Shown here piece after piece: positions 26,802 to 34,598 of a DNA stretch of 64,000 nt. This stretch comes from JBCCFK01 sp965262315. Lineage in GTDB: Bacteria > Actinomycetota > Acidimicrobiia > Acidimicrobiales > UBA8592. The position numbers and the translations under genes are program-made. Below the pieces are notes generated by a model. It saw nothing but the letters and a program-made list of their open reading frames with translations, did no database searches and had not been told where the DNA came from. The stretch covers positions 75,969 through 139,968 of the forward strand of contig CBDHFJ010000032.1 in assembly GCA_965262315.1 (NCBI GenBank), in the 5' to 3' direction. Positions within the stretch are counted from its first letter, which is position 1. Each line of letters starts with the position of its first letter.

Positions 26802-28364
26802 GTGGCTCGCATGAGCCTGCCGTGGCGCAAACAGCTGGAGTATCGACTCCTGCGTTGGCAGGCGCGTCTCGAAGGCACGGCCTTCAACCGCACGGGCCCC
26901 TGGTTCTTCGCCGTCGTGCTCTTCGTGCTGCTCCTGCTGATCGCTCTGGCGCGGTCCCGTGAGCTCAGCGAGGACGCGAGCCTGGCAGGAGCCATGCAGA
27001 CCGTGTGGCTGATCGGCGAGTGGTTCACCCCGGACTCGTCGTTGCTGTCACACAACTACCTGTTCGAGCAGGCCGGCTACCTGATCTATCCCGTCGCCCT
27101 CGTGGCGCGCATCTTCCCGACGGCCATCACCTTGCTCGTGGTGCAGTCGGCGGCCTTGGCCCTGGCGGTGGTGCCGTTGTGGCGCCTGGCTCGGGACGTG
27201 GTCAACCTGCGCGTGGGAACGACGATCGCCATCGTCATCGTCTACGGGGCCTACAGCGCTGTCCACGCCATCAACATCGCGGGCTTCCACCTCGAGGTCG
27301 TCGCGCTTCCCGCGATCATCGGCGCAGTGCTGTTCGGCAAGCGAGAGCGTTGGATCCGCTACTGGATCATGGTGGCGCTCGTGCTGTCGGCCCGCGCCGA
27401 TCTGGGCATCGCGATCGCCGGTCTGGGCGTGTTGTGGTGGATCGAGGGACGTCGCCGCCTGGGTTATGCCACGGCGCTCGCCGGTCTCGCCTGGGCCAGC
27501 CTCGCCATCCTGGTGATCCAACCTGCGTACGCCGGAGGTGATTTCCCCCATGTCGAGGCGTTCGCCGCGTACGGCAGCGACAACCCGTTCTCGGTCCTGT
27601 GGGGGGTGCTGACCAGTCCCGTCACCTTCACCCAGGAGCTGTTCAGCCAGGCCAACTTCCTCACCCTGGTCACCTTGTTGGCCCCCGTCCTGTTCCTGCC
27701 GGTGGTGGCCCCGCGGTATCTGCTGCCTGCGGTCCCGCTCTATTCGCTGTACCTGGTGGCTGATGTCCCCGAGGGAACGCTCGACGAGGCGGGCCAGTTC
27801 GTTCCCATCACCGCGTTCGTGTTCGTGGCGCTGACCTTCGGGATCGCCAAGACCGGTCGCGTGATCGTGCAGAAGGTGAACATCGATCGTCGCCTGATCT
27901 CGGCGTTGGTCTTCACCGCGGCGGTGTTCTTCGCCCGGGACGCGGTCACCTCGCCGTACGAGGAACCCTGGTCGTGGGGTCGCCAGGACGGGGTCGACCA
28001 GGCTCGCTTCGACGCTGCCGACCTCATCCCGGAGGACGCCGTGGTCCGCGCTGCGCCGAAGGTGCTGCCGCTCATCACCGAACGGGTGGGTCTCTTCGAA
28101 CTCGAGACCCCCGCCGAGCGCTCCGACGAGGTGTTCACCGTGGCCGCGGAAGCAGCCGAGGGCGTCAACTGGATCGTGTACGACCTCTCCGAGGTCGAGG
28201 GTGTGTGGGGCGACTTCGAACAGCGACAGTTCTGCGGCCAGCTCGCGCAGAGCGGCTGGCGGCCCGTGGGCCGCAGCGCGGGCATCGAGGTCTACACCTT
28301 CCAGAGCATCGCCGAGTCGCTCGGCCTGGAGCCCGCTCCGTTCAATGACGAGGGTCTCTGCTGA
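26802..28364 (+). CDS. DUF2079 family polytopic membrane protein
   Basis: The 520-residue protein has about 9-10 hydrophobic helices in residues 30-400 and a soluble C-terminal portion. The N-terminal third contains the DUF2079 hallmarks: an acidic residue before a helix (SEDASLAGAMQTVWL) and IAGFHLEVVALPAIIGAVLFG. The family is distantly related to membrane glycosyltransferases, so a role in cell-envelope glycan or lipid transfer is possible but unproven. GTG 26802 is used; ATG 26811 is an alternative. Confidence 0.8.
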   Translation: MARMSLPWRKQLEYRLLRWQARLEGTAFNRTGPWFFAVVLFVLLLLIALARSRELSEDASLAGAMQTVWLIGEWFTPDSSLLSHNYLFEQAGYLIYPVALVARIFPTAITLLVVQSAALALAVVPLWRLARDVVNLRVGTTIAIVIVYGAYSAVHAINIAGFHLEVVALPAIIGAVLFGKRERWIRYWIMVALVLSARADLGIAIAGLGVLWWIEGRRRLGYATALAGLAWASLAILVIQPAYAGGDFPHVEAFAAYGSDNPFSVLWGVLTSPVTFTQELFSQANFLTLVTLLAPVLFLPVVAPRYLLPAVPLYSLYLVADVPEGTLDEAGQFVPITAFVFVALTFGIAKTGRVIVQKVNIDRRLISALVFTAAVFFARDAVTSPYEEPWSWGRQDGVDQARFDAADLIPEDAVVRAAPKVLPLITERVGLFELETPAERSDEVFTVAAEAAEGVNWIVYDLSEVEGVWGDFEQRQFCGQLAQSGWRPVGRSAGIEVYTFQSIAESLGLEPAPFNDEGLC

Positions 28365-28366
28365 GC

Positions 28367-28382
28367 GTCGGTCGACACCGAC
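28367..28382. terminator. Hairpin between converging genes
   Basis: GTCGGT-cgac-ACCGAC, a 6-bp stem just after the DUF2079 stop and just before the HIT gene stop. Likely a bidirectional terminator. Confidence 0.45.
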
Positions 28383-28384
28383 AC

Positions 28385-28810
28385 TCAGTCGAGCGCAGCC
28401 TCGGTGTGGCCTGCGGACACCAGACCCGAGCGGAGCTCGGAGGCGATGGCCGCCAGTTCGCCGTGGTCCACCGTGGCGGCGGCGTTGGCGAAGTCCAGGT
28501 GGTGCATGCCGTCGAGTGGAATCACGTGGACGTGGGTGTGGGGTACCTCGAAGCCGGCGATCATCAGGCCAACGCGGGCGGGACGCCACAGCGACTGTTG
28601 GACCTCGGCGATGTGCTGGGACACCCCCATCAGGTGCTGGTTGGTCGCAGCCGGCAGATCGATCCAGTGGTCCACCTCTGCGGTGGGCACGACCAAGGTG
28701 TGCCCACGGTTGATCGGGTTGATCGACAGGAATGCAACGGCGTCGTCGTCGCGCCAGACGAAGTGCCCGGGGAGATCGCCGTTGATGATCATGGTGAAGA
28801 CCGTTGCCAT
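28385..28810 (-). CDS. HIT-family nucleotide hydrolase/transferase
   Basis: A 141-residue histidine-triad protein with HTHVHVIP (His-x-His-x-His, about residues 98-105) and the upstream NRGHTLVVP motif. Members hydrolyse or transfer nucleoside monophosphates from dinucleotides or aminoacyl-adenylates. The start at ATG 28810 is supported by TACGCT 6 nt upstream. Confidence 0.9.
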   Translation of the reverse strand: MATVFTMIINGDLPGHFVWRDDDAVAFLSINPINRGHTLVVPTAEVDHWIDLPAATNQHLMGVSQHIAEVQQSLWRPARVGLMIAGFEVPHTHVHVIPLDGMHHLDFANAAATVDHGELAAIASELRSGLVSAGHTEAALD

Positions 28811-28816
28811 GGCGGC

Positions 28817-28822
28817 AGCGTA
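28817..28822 (-). promoter_or_regulatory. -10 hexamer TACGCT, HIT gene
   Basis: Minus-strand TACGCT, 6 nt, then ATG 28810. It sits inside a small palindrome (CAGCGT-TTACGCTG). Confidence 0.5.
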
Positions 28823-28937
28823 AACGCTGCGATGGCTCGGTGGTTCGTCCCCGTGGGCCGCCCGCCTCGCCGTCGCTGACAACCGGGCTCGTTCCGGTCG
28901 CCGGCGGCGCAGGACCGGTCGGCTTCTGACAGCCCGG

Positions 28938-28943
28938 TAGGCT
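28938..28943 (+). promoter_or_regulatory. -10 hexamer TAGGCT, pgsA
   Basis: TAGGCT, 6 nt, then GTG 28950. Confidence 0.55.
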
Positions 28944-28949
28944 CGGCGC

Positions 28950-29561
28950 GTGACCGAGACGGCGCCGGCCCGCACGTGGCAGCAAGAGGTCTTCACCTGG
29001 CCGAACCTGATCTCGGTGGCCCGTCTCGGGTGCATCCCGATCTTCGTGTGGCTGCTGCTCGGCGAGGAGCGCCGCATCGCCGCTGCCGGCCTGCTGGCGG
29101 TCCTCGGGGCCACCGACTGGGTCGATGGGTGGATCGCACGGCGCTTCGATCAGGTGTCCGAGGTCGGCAAGCTGCTCGATCCCACCGCGGATCGCCTGAT
29201 GTTCCTGGTGGCCGTGTTCAGCATGATCATCGACGAGAGCGTGCCGCTGTGGTTCGCCGTGTTGACCCTCGTCCGCGAAGCTGCGATCTCGATCGTCGCG
29301 CTCGTCCTCGGTGCGCTCGGCGCGAGGCGCATCGACGTGACCTGGTGGGGCAAGACCAGCACCTTCGGTCTGATGTTCGCGTTCCCGTTGTTCCTGGTCG
29401 CGTACGCCGATGTCTCCTGGTCGACGCTGGCCGAGGTGCTCGCCTATGGCATCGGCGTCCCCTCGTTGATCCTGCACTACTACGCCGCCTGGGGCTACGT
29501 CCCGATCGCTCGGCAGGCGTTGGCCGAGGGCCGCAGTGGGGGAGACGCCGGGATAGTCTGA
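28950..29561 (+). CDS. pgsA: CDP-diacylglycerol-glycerol-3-phosphate 3-phosphatidyltransferase
   Basis: CDP-alcohol phosphatidyltransferase, probably making phosphatidylglycerol phosphate in the membrane. The complete signature D-x2-DG-x2-AR-x8-G-x3-D-x3-D is present in DWVDGWIARRFDQVSEVG followed by KLLDPTAD (about residues 56-80). Five to six hydrophobic helices fill 203 residues. Other CDP-alcohol enzymes such as phosphatidylinositol-phosphate synthase share the signature, so the head group is inferred. The gcvH promoter lies in its last codons. Confidence 0.85.
   Translation: MTETAPARTWQQEVFTWPNLISVARLGCIPIFVWLLLGEERRIAAAGLLAVLGATDWVDGWIARRFDQVSEVGKLLDPTADRLMFLVAVFSMIIDESVPLWFAVLTLVREAAISIVALVLGALGARRIDVTWWGKTSTFGLMFAFPLFLVAYADVSWSTLAEVLAYGIGVPSLILHYYAAWGYVPIARQALAEGRSGGDAGIV
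29554..29559 (+). promoter_or_regulatory. -10 hexamer TAGTCT, gcvH-garA-ftsR
   Basis: TAGTCT overlaps the pgsA stop and is followed by 7 nt and ATG 29567. Confidence 0.55.
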
Positions 29562-29566
29562 CCGCC

Positions 29567-29947
29567 ATGAACGTGCCCGACGATCTCCGCTACTCGCCCG
29601 ACCACGAGTGGGTCCGGGTGGAAGGCCAGGCCATCACACTCGGCATCACCGACTACGCGCAGGATGCACTCGGAGACGTCGTGTTCGTCGATGTCCCCGA
29701 GGTGGGGGCCACGGTCACCAGCGGGGGCACGTTCAGCGAGGTCGAGTCCACCAAGTCGGTGTCGGACATCTACGCACCCGTGTCCGGGACCATCTCGGAG
29801 GTCAACGCCGACCTGGCCGACTCGCCCGAACTCTTGAACGACGACCCGTACGGCGACGGCTGGATCTGCCGGATCGACCTGGCTGACGCCTCCGAGCTCG
29901 ACTCGTTGCTCGACGCGGACGGGTACCGGGCGCTGATCGAGGAGTGA
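29567..29947 (+). CDS. gcvH: Glycine cleavage system H protein
   Basis: Lipoyl carrier that shuttles the aminomethyl group between GcvP, GcvT and the dehydrogenase. The 126 residues contain the lipoylation Lys in EVESTKSVSDIYAPVSG (about residue 64) and the N-terminal YSPDHEWVRVEG typical of H protein. Its GTGA overlap with garA and the later gcvT match the mycobacterial gcvH-garA cluster. gcvP lies 14 kb away behind a glycine riboswitch. Confidence 0.97.
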   Translation: MNVPDDLRYSPDHEWVRVEGQAITLGITDYAQDALGDVVFVDVPEVGATVTSGGTFSEVESTKSVSDIYAPVSGTISEVNADLADSPELLNDDPYGDGWICRIDLADASELDSLLDADGYRALIEE

Positions 29948-30399
29948 CCGTGCCCGACGAGATCGTTTGCCGGCGCTGCGGCCATGTGAATGCGAACGGC
30001 GGGAACTTCTGCTCCTCGTGCGGTGCGCCGCTGACGGATCTCACCGAAGCGCCCACCGAGACGCTGCTGGTGGAGGAGATCCAGGCAGCGGGCCCGGGAA
30101 CGGTCGTGGGGTTCGTGGTGTCCCGCGGCCCGAAGGCCGGATCTCGGTACCGGCTCGATCCTGGCGTCAGCTCGCTGGGCCGGCACCCCGAGAGCACGAT
30201 CTTCTTCGACGACATCACGGTGTCTCGCCGCCACGCCGAGGTCGACTTCGACGGCGACGTGGTGACGGTGCGCGACGTGGGCTCCCTGAACGGGAGCTAC
30301 GTGAACAACCAGTCGCTGGACCAGCCTCGACAGCTGGCCGACGGCGACGTGCTGCAGATCGGGAAGTTCAAGCTCCTGTTCTTCACCGAGGACGACTGA
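29944..30399 (+). CDS. garA: GarA/OdhI-type FHA regulator with N-terminal zinc ribbon
   Basis: In mycobacteria the GarA FHA protein controls 2-oxoglutarate and glutamate metabolism through PknB/PknG phosphorylation of an N-terminal Thr. Here a zinc ribbon (CRRCGHVNANGGNFCSSCG, residues 8-26) precedes a short segment with TEAPTETLLVEE, a candidate phospho-site in the place of GarA's ETTS. The FHA domain follows (about 55-150: LGRHPESTIFFDDITVSRRH, DVGSLNGSYVN). The FHA core closely matches GarA. The zinc ribbon is not in mycobacterial GarA. GTG 29944 overlaps the gcvH stop. Confidence 0.87.
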   Translation: MTVPDEIVCRRCGHVNANGGNFCSSCGAPLTDLTEAPTETLLVEEIQAAGPGTVVGFVVSRGPKAGSRYRLDPGVSSLGRHPESTIFFDDITVSRRHAEVDFDGDVVTVRDVGSLNGSYVNNQSLDQPRQLADGDVLQIGKFKLLFFTEDD

Positions 30400-30404
30400 G
30401 CCAG

Positions 30405-31073
30405 GTGAACGGCGGTTCCCATCGCTCGATCGGCGAGGCCGTCTCGGCCCTCACCGAGGAGTTCCCCGACGTCAGCATCTCGAAGCTGCGGTTCCTGGAA
30501 GCGCAAGGGTTGGTGACGCCCGAGCGGGCGCCCTCGGGCTACCGGCGCTACTCGGATCGTGACGTCGCGCAGGTGCGGTGGGTGCTCCGGCAACAACGCG
30601 ACCACTTCATGCCGTTGCGCGTCATCCGCGAGCGCCTGAGCGCCGGCGACCTGACCGACGACGAGCTGGCCTCGGCCGAACCAGCGTCGCCGCCGGTGCG
30701 CGTGGACCCGCTCCGGGCCCCCGATGTCGACATCGCGCTCACGGGCAAGGAGTTGGGCGAGCGGGCCGGGCTCGGCGTCGAGCAGTTGGCGGCGATGGAG
30801 AAGGCCGGGCTGTTGTCGCCTCGGAGCCATCGAGGCCGTCCCGTGTACGGCGGCGACGACCTGATCGCGGCGCAGATCGTCGCCCGATTCCTGACCCACG
30901 GCATCGAGCCGCGCCACCTGAAGGCGGTGCGTGTCGCGGCCGAACGTGAAGCCGGGTTGATCCAGCAGCGGTTGTCCGGGGTGAATGGTGAGTCGGCGCT
31001 GGCCGACACCAAGCGGGAACTGATCCACCTGGGCGAGGACCTGCGGGCGCTGTTGCTCCGTCGCCTGCTCTGA
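30405..31073 (+). CDS. ftsR: MerR-family regulator FtsR-like
   Basis: A 222-residue DNA-binding regulator with an N-terminal winged-helix MerR domain (SISKLRFLEAQGLVTPERA, then SGYRRYSDRDVAQVRWVL). A second MerR-like segment follows in residues 105-175 (GLGVEQLAAMEKAGLLSPRS). Its position between garA and DUF151 is that of Rv1828/FtsR, which activates ftsZ in corynebacteria and is essential in mycobacteria. The symbol rests on synteny plus family. GTG 30405 lies 5 nt after the garA stop, so it is co-translated. Confidence 0.85.
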   Translation: MNGGSHRSIGEAVSALTEEFPDVSISKLRFLEAQGLVTPERAPSGYRRYSDRDVAQVRWVLRQQRDHFMPLRVIRERLSAGDLTDDELASAEPASPPVRVDPLRAPDVDIALTGKELGERAGLGVEQLAAMEKAGLLSPRSHRGRPVYGGDDLIAAQIVARFLTHGIEPRHLKAVRVAAEREAGLIQQRLSGVNGESALADTKRELIHLGEDLRALLLRRLL

Positions 31074-31431
31074 GGCGTCGGTCCTCGAGCGGCCGAGCGG
31101 GTTCGTGGGGCGCTCCGGGGTGGCCGGCCGAGCCGCACGTGGTCCGCGTGCGTGCCGGCGTGGACCGGGGGTTGGGCTCGGCGTCGGCGCCGGGGAGGCG
31201 CTGACCGCCCTTCCGATGCACCGCTCGGCCATGTGGCTGGTGTGGCCAACGGGCAGAAAGTGGCGCTGACCTGGGGAGACGGCTGCGGGTCGCGCTCGTC
31301 ACGGGTGAACCCGTGGCGGCACCGTCCGTGACCAACACGGGGTCGAACGATGCGGTCGAGCACCATCCGTGGGGAAACTCGGTGCCGTTGTCTCAGGGCA
31401 TTTTCGGGCTCGGGCGACTAGCGTCTCCTAC
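31074..31431. other. 358-nt intergenic region between ftsR and the DUF151 gene
   Basis: No credible ORF with a start signal was found. It contains a perfect hairpin CACGGG-tgaa-CCCGTG at 31300-31315 and several G-rich runs. The only recognisable promoter element is TAGCGT at 31419-31424, at its 3' end. If an upstream promoter exists, the region could be a structured leader. No known riboswitch signature was complete. Confidence 0.4.
31419..31424 (+). promoter_or_regulatory. -10 hexamer TAGCGT, DUF151 gene
   Basis: TAGCGT, 7 nt, then GTG 31432. It decides the start against the earlier in-frame ATG 31369. Confidence 0.55.
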
Positions 31432-31929
31432 GTGATCGAGATGGAGCTGGTGGGAGTACGCGTGGAGTTGCCGAGTTCGGCGCCCATCGTGTTGTTGCGT
31501 GAGGCTGGCGAGAGTGGGCGGTTGCTGCCCATCTTCATCGGTGGCCCCGAGGCCACTGCCATCGCGTTGGCGATGGACGAGGTCGAGACACCCCGCCCGA
31601 TGACCCACGATCTCTTCAAGTCCGTCCTCGACGTGTTGGCCGTCAAGGTCGAGCGTGTCGTCGTGACCGACCTCCAGGACAAGACCTTCTTCGCCGAGCT
31701 GGAGTTCGAGGGTGCCGACGGCATTCGCTCGGTCTCCAGCCGCCCCTCCGACGCGATCGCGTTGGCGGTGCGGACCGGCACGCCGATCTTCGTCGACGAG
31801 CGGGTGCTGGCCAAGGCCGCCTACACGGTGCCCGACGACGGCGAAGGCGATGGTGTGGACGAAGAGCAGATGCTCGAGGAGTTCCGCGACTTCATCGACT
31901 CGGTCGACCCCTCCGATTTCGAGAGCTGA
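31432..31929 (+). CDS. DUF151 bifunctional-nuclease-family protein
   Basis: A 165-residue protein. It starts VIEMELVGVRVELPSSAPIV and continues with LLPIFIGGPEATAIALAMD, RPMTHDLFKSVL and SRPSDAIALAVRTGTPIFV. This is the complete DUF151 domain, which has reported nuclease activity in some members. A short acidic C-terminal tail follows. The gene occupies the place of Rv1829 between the two MerR genes. The leaderless promoter supports GTG 31432. Confidence 0.9.
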   Translation: MIEMELVGVRVELPSSAPIVLLREAGESGRLLPIFIGGPEATAIALAMDEVETPRPMTHDLFKSVLDVLAVKVERVVVTDLQDKTFFAELEFEGADGIRSVSSRPSDAIALAVRTGTPIFVDERVLAKAAYTVPDDGEGDGVDEEQMLEEFRDFIDSVDPSDFES

Positions 31930-32007
31930 CCAGCGGCCGGGGTCCCGGCGCCGACCGCGACGCCGCGGTTCGGCCTCCCGCACGCGGCGTTGCTCGTGTG
32001 GCTTGTG

Positions 32008-32036
32008 TTGACGGCGCGCGCAGCGTTCCCTATCCT
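32008..32036 (+). promoter_or_regulatory. Sigma-70-like promoter for merR-gcvT
   Basis: TTGACG at 32008-32013, a 17-nt spacer and TATCCT at 32031-32036. This is the best full -35/-10 promoter in the window. It predicts a 5' leader of about 140 nt before ATG 32181, in contrast to the leaderless starts nearby. Confidence 0.65.
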
Positions 32037-32180
32037 GCCTCTCGGCTCACACCGGCGTAATTTCGGTCGTGCAAGCTCCGAGTGTGGGTTCGTGACGTCG
32101 GCGATGGCGATCACGGGCAGCGGAGGAGCGCGATCGGGCGTCGGGGTGGCGGGCGCTGGTCTGCAGGAGAGGGAATCCAC

Positions 32181-32645
32181 ATGGCTGCCGAGATCGAGCA
32201 GGGCTTCAGCGGGAAGCGCACCGCCGAGATCGTCGGGATCACGTACCGACAGCTCGACTATTGGGCTCGCACCGACCTGGTGCGCCCGTCCATCCAGACG
32301 GCGAAGGGGAGTGGCAGCCGACGGCGCTACTCCTACCGCGATCTGCTCGAGCTCAAGGTCATCAAGAACCTGCTCGACGCGGGCATCAAGCTCGAGTCCG
32401 TCCGCGAGGTCTTCAGCTACCTCCGGGAGAACCTCGGCGAGGACGTGGCCTCGGCCAACCTGGTCATCAGCGGGAGCACCTCGGTGCTGGTCCGCAGCGG
32501 CGCAGAGATCATCGATCTCCTCCAGAATGGCCAGGGTGTCCTGAACGTCCTCCCGCTCGGTGCCGTCAAGGACGAGGTCGATTCCGCCATCGTCGACCTG
32601 TTCCCCGAGGCAGCGGACGATCCGGCTCGGGCCGTCGGACACTGA
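32181..32645 (+). CDS. MerR-family regulator (Rv1830-like)
   Basis: A 154-residue regulator. The winged-helix domain (KRTAEIVGITYRQLDYWART, then GSRRRYSYRDLLELKVI) is followed by a dimerisation helix (LLDAGIKLESVREVFSYL) and a short C-terminal domain. It occupies the place of Rv1830 downstream of DUF151. ATG 32181 has a strong ribosome-binding site (AGGAGAGGGA). The effector is unknown. It precedes gcvT by 13 nt and may be co-transcribed with it. Confidence 0.88.
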   Translation: MAAEIEQGFSGKRTAEIVGITYRQLDYWARTDLVRPSIQTAKGSGSRRRYSYRDLLELKVIKNLLDAGIKLESVREVFSYLRENLGEDVASANLVISGSTSVLVRSGAEIIDLLQNGQGVLNVLPLGAVKDEVDSAIVDLFPEAADDPARAVGH

Positions 32646-32658
32646 TCCGGCGCCGTCC

Positions 32659-33732
32659 GTGAGCGATCCGTCGGGTCCCCGATCGCCGCTCGACGCGGCC
32701 CATCGGGCGCTCGGCGCCAAGATGACGGCGTTCGGCGGCTGGGAGATGCCGCTGAGCTACGAGGCAGGCACGCTGGACGAGCATCGGGCGTGCCGCACCG
32801 GAGCGGTCGTCTTCGACGTGTCCCACCTCGGGACCCTACGCGTCGAGGGGCCCGGCGCCTTCGACGGCCTCCAGGGCGCGCTGACGAACGACCTGCGGAA
32901 GGTCGAGTCGGGCCGCGCCCAGTACACGCACCTGCTGGATCCATCGGACGGTTCGGTACTCGACGACATCATCGTCTGGTGGGTCGGCGAGGGCCGGTTC
33001 GATGTCATGCCGAATGCCTCGAACACCGCTCGTGTCGAGGCTGCGCTCGACACCGCACCTGGCGTCGATGCCGTCGACGTGACCCGAGACCGTGCCGTGC
33101 TGGCGGTCCAGGGTCCCCGGGCCAAGGAGCTGCTCGCCCCGGTCTTCCCCGACGCCGCCGAGGTCAAACGCTTCCGTGTGGCCCGACTCGAGTGGCGGGG
33201 CACACCATGCGTCGTCGCCGGCACCGGCTACACCGGCGAGCCCGGCATCGAGATCGCCGTGCCTGCAGACGCCGCCCCCGCCCTGTGGGAGGCGCTGCTC
33301 GGCGCCGGGGTCCACCCCGCCGGACTGGGGGCACGGGACACGCTCCGGCTCGAGGCCGGGCTTCCGTTGCACGGCCAGGAGCTCGGACCCGGGATCACCC
33401 CGCTCCAGGCGGGGCTCGGGTGGGTCATCGGCTGGGACAAGGGAGCGTTTCGCGGTCGCGAAGCCCTCGAGTCCGAGCAGGCCGCCGGCGTCACCCGACG
33501 CCTCCAGGGACTGTTGGTCGAGGGACGCCGTCCGCCGAGGACCGGTCAGCTCGTGCGAGCCGGCGACGACGTGATCGGCGAGGTCACCAGCGGCAACTTC
33601 TCACCGATGCTCGAGCAGGGGATCGCCATGGCGTTCCTCCCACCGGACATCACCATCGGCGACCGAGTGCAGATCGAGGCGCGCCGCGATCTGCTCGCGG
33701 CCGAGGTCGTCTCGATGCCGTTCGTCAGCTGA
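32659..33732 (+). CDS. gcvT: Aminomethyltransferase (glycine cleavage T protein)
   Basis: Transfers the aminomethyl unit from H protein to tetrahydrofolate. The 357-residue protein begins RSPLDAAHRALGAKMTAFGG and shows VFDVSHLGTLRVEG, the GYTGEPGIEIAV segment with the folate-domain Glu, and LGARDTLRLEAGLPLHG. The length is normal for GcvT; GcvT-related YgfZ proteins lack several of these motifs. GTG 32659 follows the MerR gene. It ends at a large inverted repeat. Confidence 0.93.
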   Translation: MSDPSGPRSPLDAAHRALGAKMTAFGGWEMPLSYEAGTLDEHRACRTGAVVFDVSHLGTLRVEGPGAFDGLQGALTNDLRKVESGRAQYTHLLDPSDGSVLDDIIVWWVGEGRFDVMPNASNTARVEAALDTAPGVDAVDVTRDRAVLAVQGPRAKELLAPVFPDAAEVKRFRVARLEWRGTPCVVAGTGYTGEPGIEIAVPADAAPALWEALLGAGVHPAGLGARDTLRLEAGLPLHGQELGPGITPLQAGLGWVIGWDKGAFRGREALESEQAAGVTRRLQGLLVEGRRPPRTGQLVRAGDDVIGEVTSGNFSPMLEQGIAMAFLPPDITIGDRVQIEARRDLLAAEVVSMPFVS

Positions 33733-33743
33733 CGCCCAGCGTC

Positions 33744-33787
33744 GACCTGTCGCGCACTCGGTCTGGTGGACCAGTGCGCGACAGGTC
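33744..33787. terminator. Long perfect inverted repeat, bidirectional terminator
   Basis: 15-bp perfect arms (GACCTGTCGCGCACT at 33744-33758 and its complement at 33773-33787). The loop can itself pair GGTC/GACC. It lies between the converging gcvT and thioredoxin-like gene. Confidence 0.7.
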
Positions 33788-33809
33788 GGCTGGATCAGGG
33801 CTGGTGTGG

Positions 33810-34514
33810 TCAGAGCTGGGCCACGGCTTCGAGGACCTCGTCTTCGGGGATGCCGCCGCGCCACTGACCGATGAGCGTCCCGTCGGGAGAGACGAGCATG
33901 CCGGCCGGCTGGCCGAAGATGTCGAGCTCGCGCCAGCTGTCGAACGACGGATCCCACAACATCGGGAAGCTCACCGTTCCGTAGTCGGCCACGAAGTCGT
34001 TGGCCATGTTCAGGTCGTCCTGGGTTCCCAGACCGATCACCAGCACCTCATCACCATGATCTCGAGCAAACTGCTCGACGTCCGGCGCTTCGCGCCGGCA
34101 GCTCGGTCAATGGGGGGCCCAGAACCAGAGGACGATCGGGCGATCGGCCGGGGCGAACGAGGAGAGCAACACGTTGTCGCCGGTCGCGAGATCGACGACC
34201 TCGACGTCGGGGAGCTGGTTCTCGCCAGCCGGTTCGGCGGGAGCCTCCTCGGCGGGTTCTTCGGCAGGTTGGGCGTCGGCTTCCACGGTGGCCGAGGGGG
34301 CCTCGGGCGAAGCCTCGGTCTCGGTCTCCGGTGGTTGTGTGGCCTCGGCGGCGGGCGGTTCGGTGGGCGGGGCTGAGGCCTCGGCGGCTGTGACGTCGTC
34401 GAGCTCGGGAACTCCCGCACTCGTCGTCGTGTCGCCGCCGCTGCCACAGGCAGTGCCGACCAGAGCCACGCTCAGTCCGAGCGCGGCCCAGCGGGTGGTG
34501 GGTTTCGATGTCAT
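33810..34514 (-). CDS. Thioredoxin/TlpA-like lipoprotein with in-frame TGA (candidate selenoprotein, UxxC)
   Basis: The reading frame runs from ATG 34514 to 33810 with a single in-frame TGA at 34109-34107 (codon 136). Before it lie a lipobox signal (LSVALVGTAC), an acidic Pro/Glu/Ala linker (about residues 30-95) and the start of a thioredoxin fold ending LWFWAPH. Translation continues in the same frame as PSCRREAPDVEQFARDHG, a cis-Pro segment GQPAGMLVSPDG and a typical C-terminal helix. The TGA therefore replaces the first Cys of a C-P-S-C redox motif. A stem CCGGCGC-GAA-GCGCCGG starts 8 nt after the TGA, with its first loop base G at +16, consistent with a bacterial SECIS. As a redox lipoprotein it would act outside the membrane. 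A nonsense mutation or base-call error is the alternative. Confidence 0.75.
34082..34098 (-). promoter_or_regulatory. Candidate bacterial SECIS hairpin
   Basis: Minus-strand 7-bp G/C stem with loop GAA, 8 nt downstream of the in-frame TGA at 34109-34107. The G at loop position 1 and the distance fit the known requirement for SelB recognition. The stem also encodes a common C-R-R-E-A-P segment, so chance is possible. Confidence 0.5.
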
Positions 34515-34598
34515 CAAGGTCTCAACGTCGGGAGTGGTGTGCCAGTTCCCGAGCGTACTGAAGTCCCGATCGCTACCCGTGGCGGGCAGGTGTTCCGC

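Noticed and set aside
27048..29477. An 809-codon open frame on the minus strand
   Set aside because: It is antisense to the DUF2079, HIT and pgsA region, has no recognisable domain beyond the HIT shadow, and reflects high GC at third positions.
31074..31431. Possible c-di-AMP (ydaO) or other riboswitch in the ftsR-DUF151 gap
   Set aside because: GGGGA and GGGTGAA segments are present, but the conserved 3' half of that class is absent and the likely promoter lies at the end of the region. No known riboswitch is claimed.
34047..34110. Frameshift as explanation for the split thioredoxin-like gene
   Set aside because: Both halves lie in the same frame with only a TGA between them, so no indel is needed. 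A nonsense or Sec codon is the right question.
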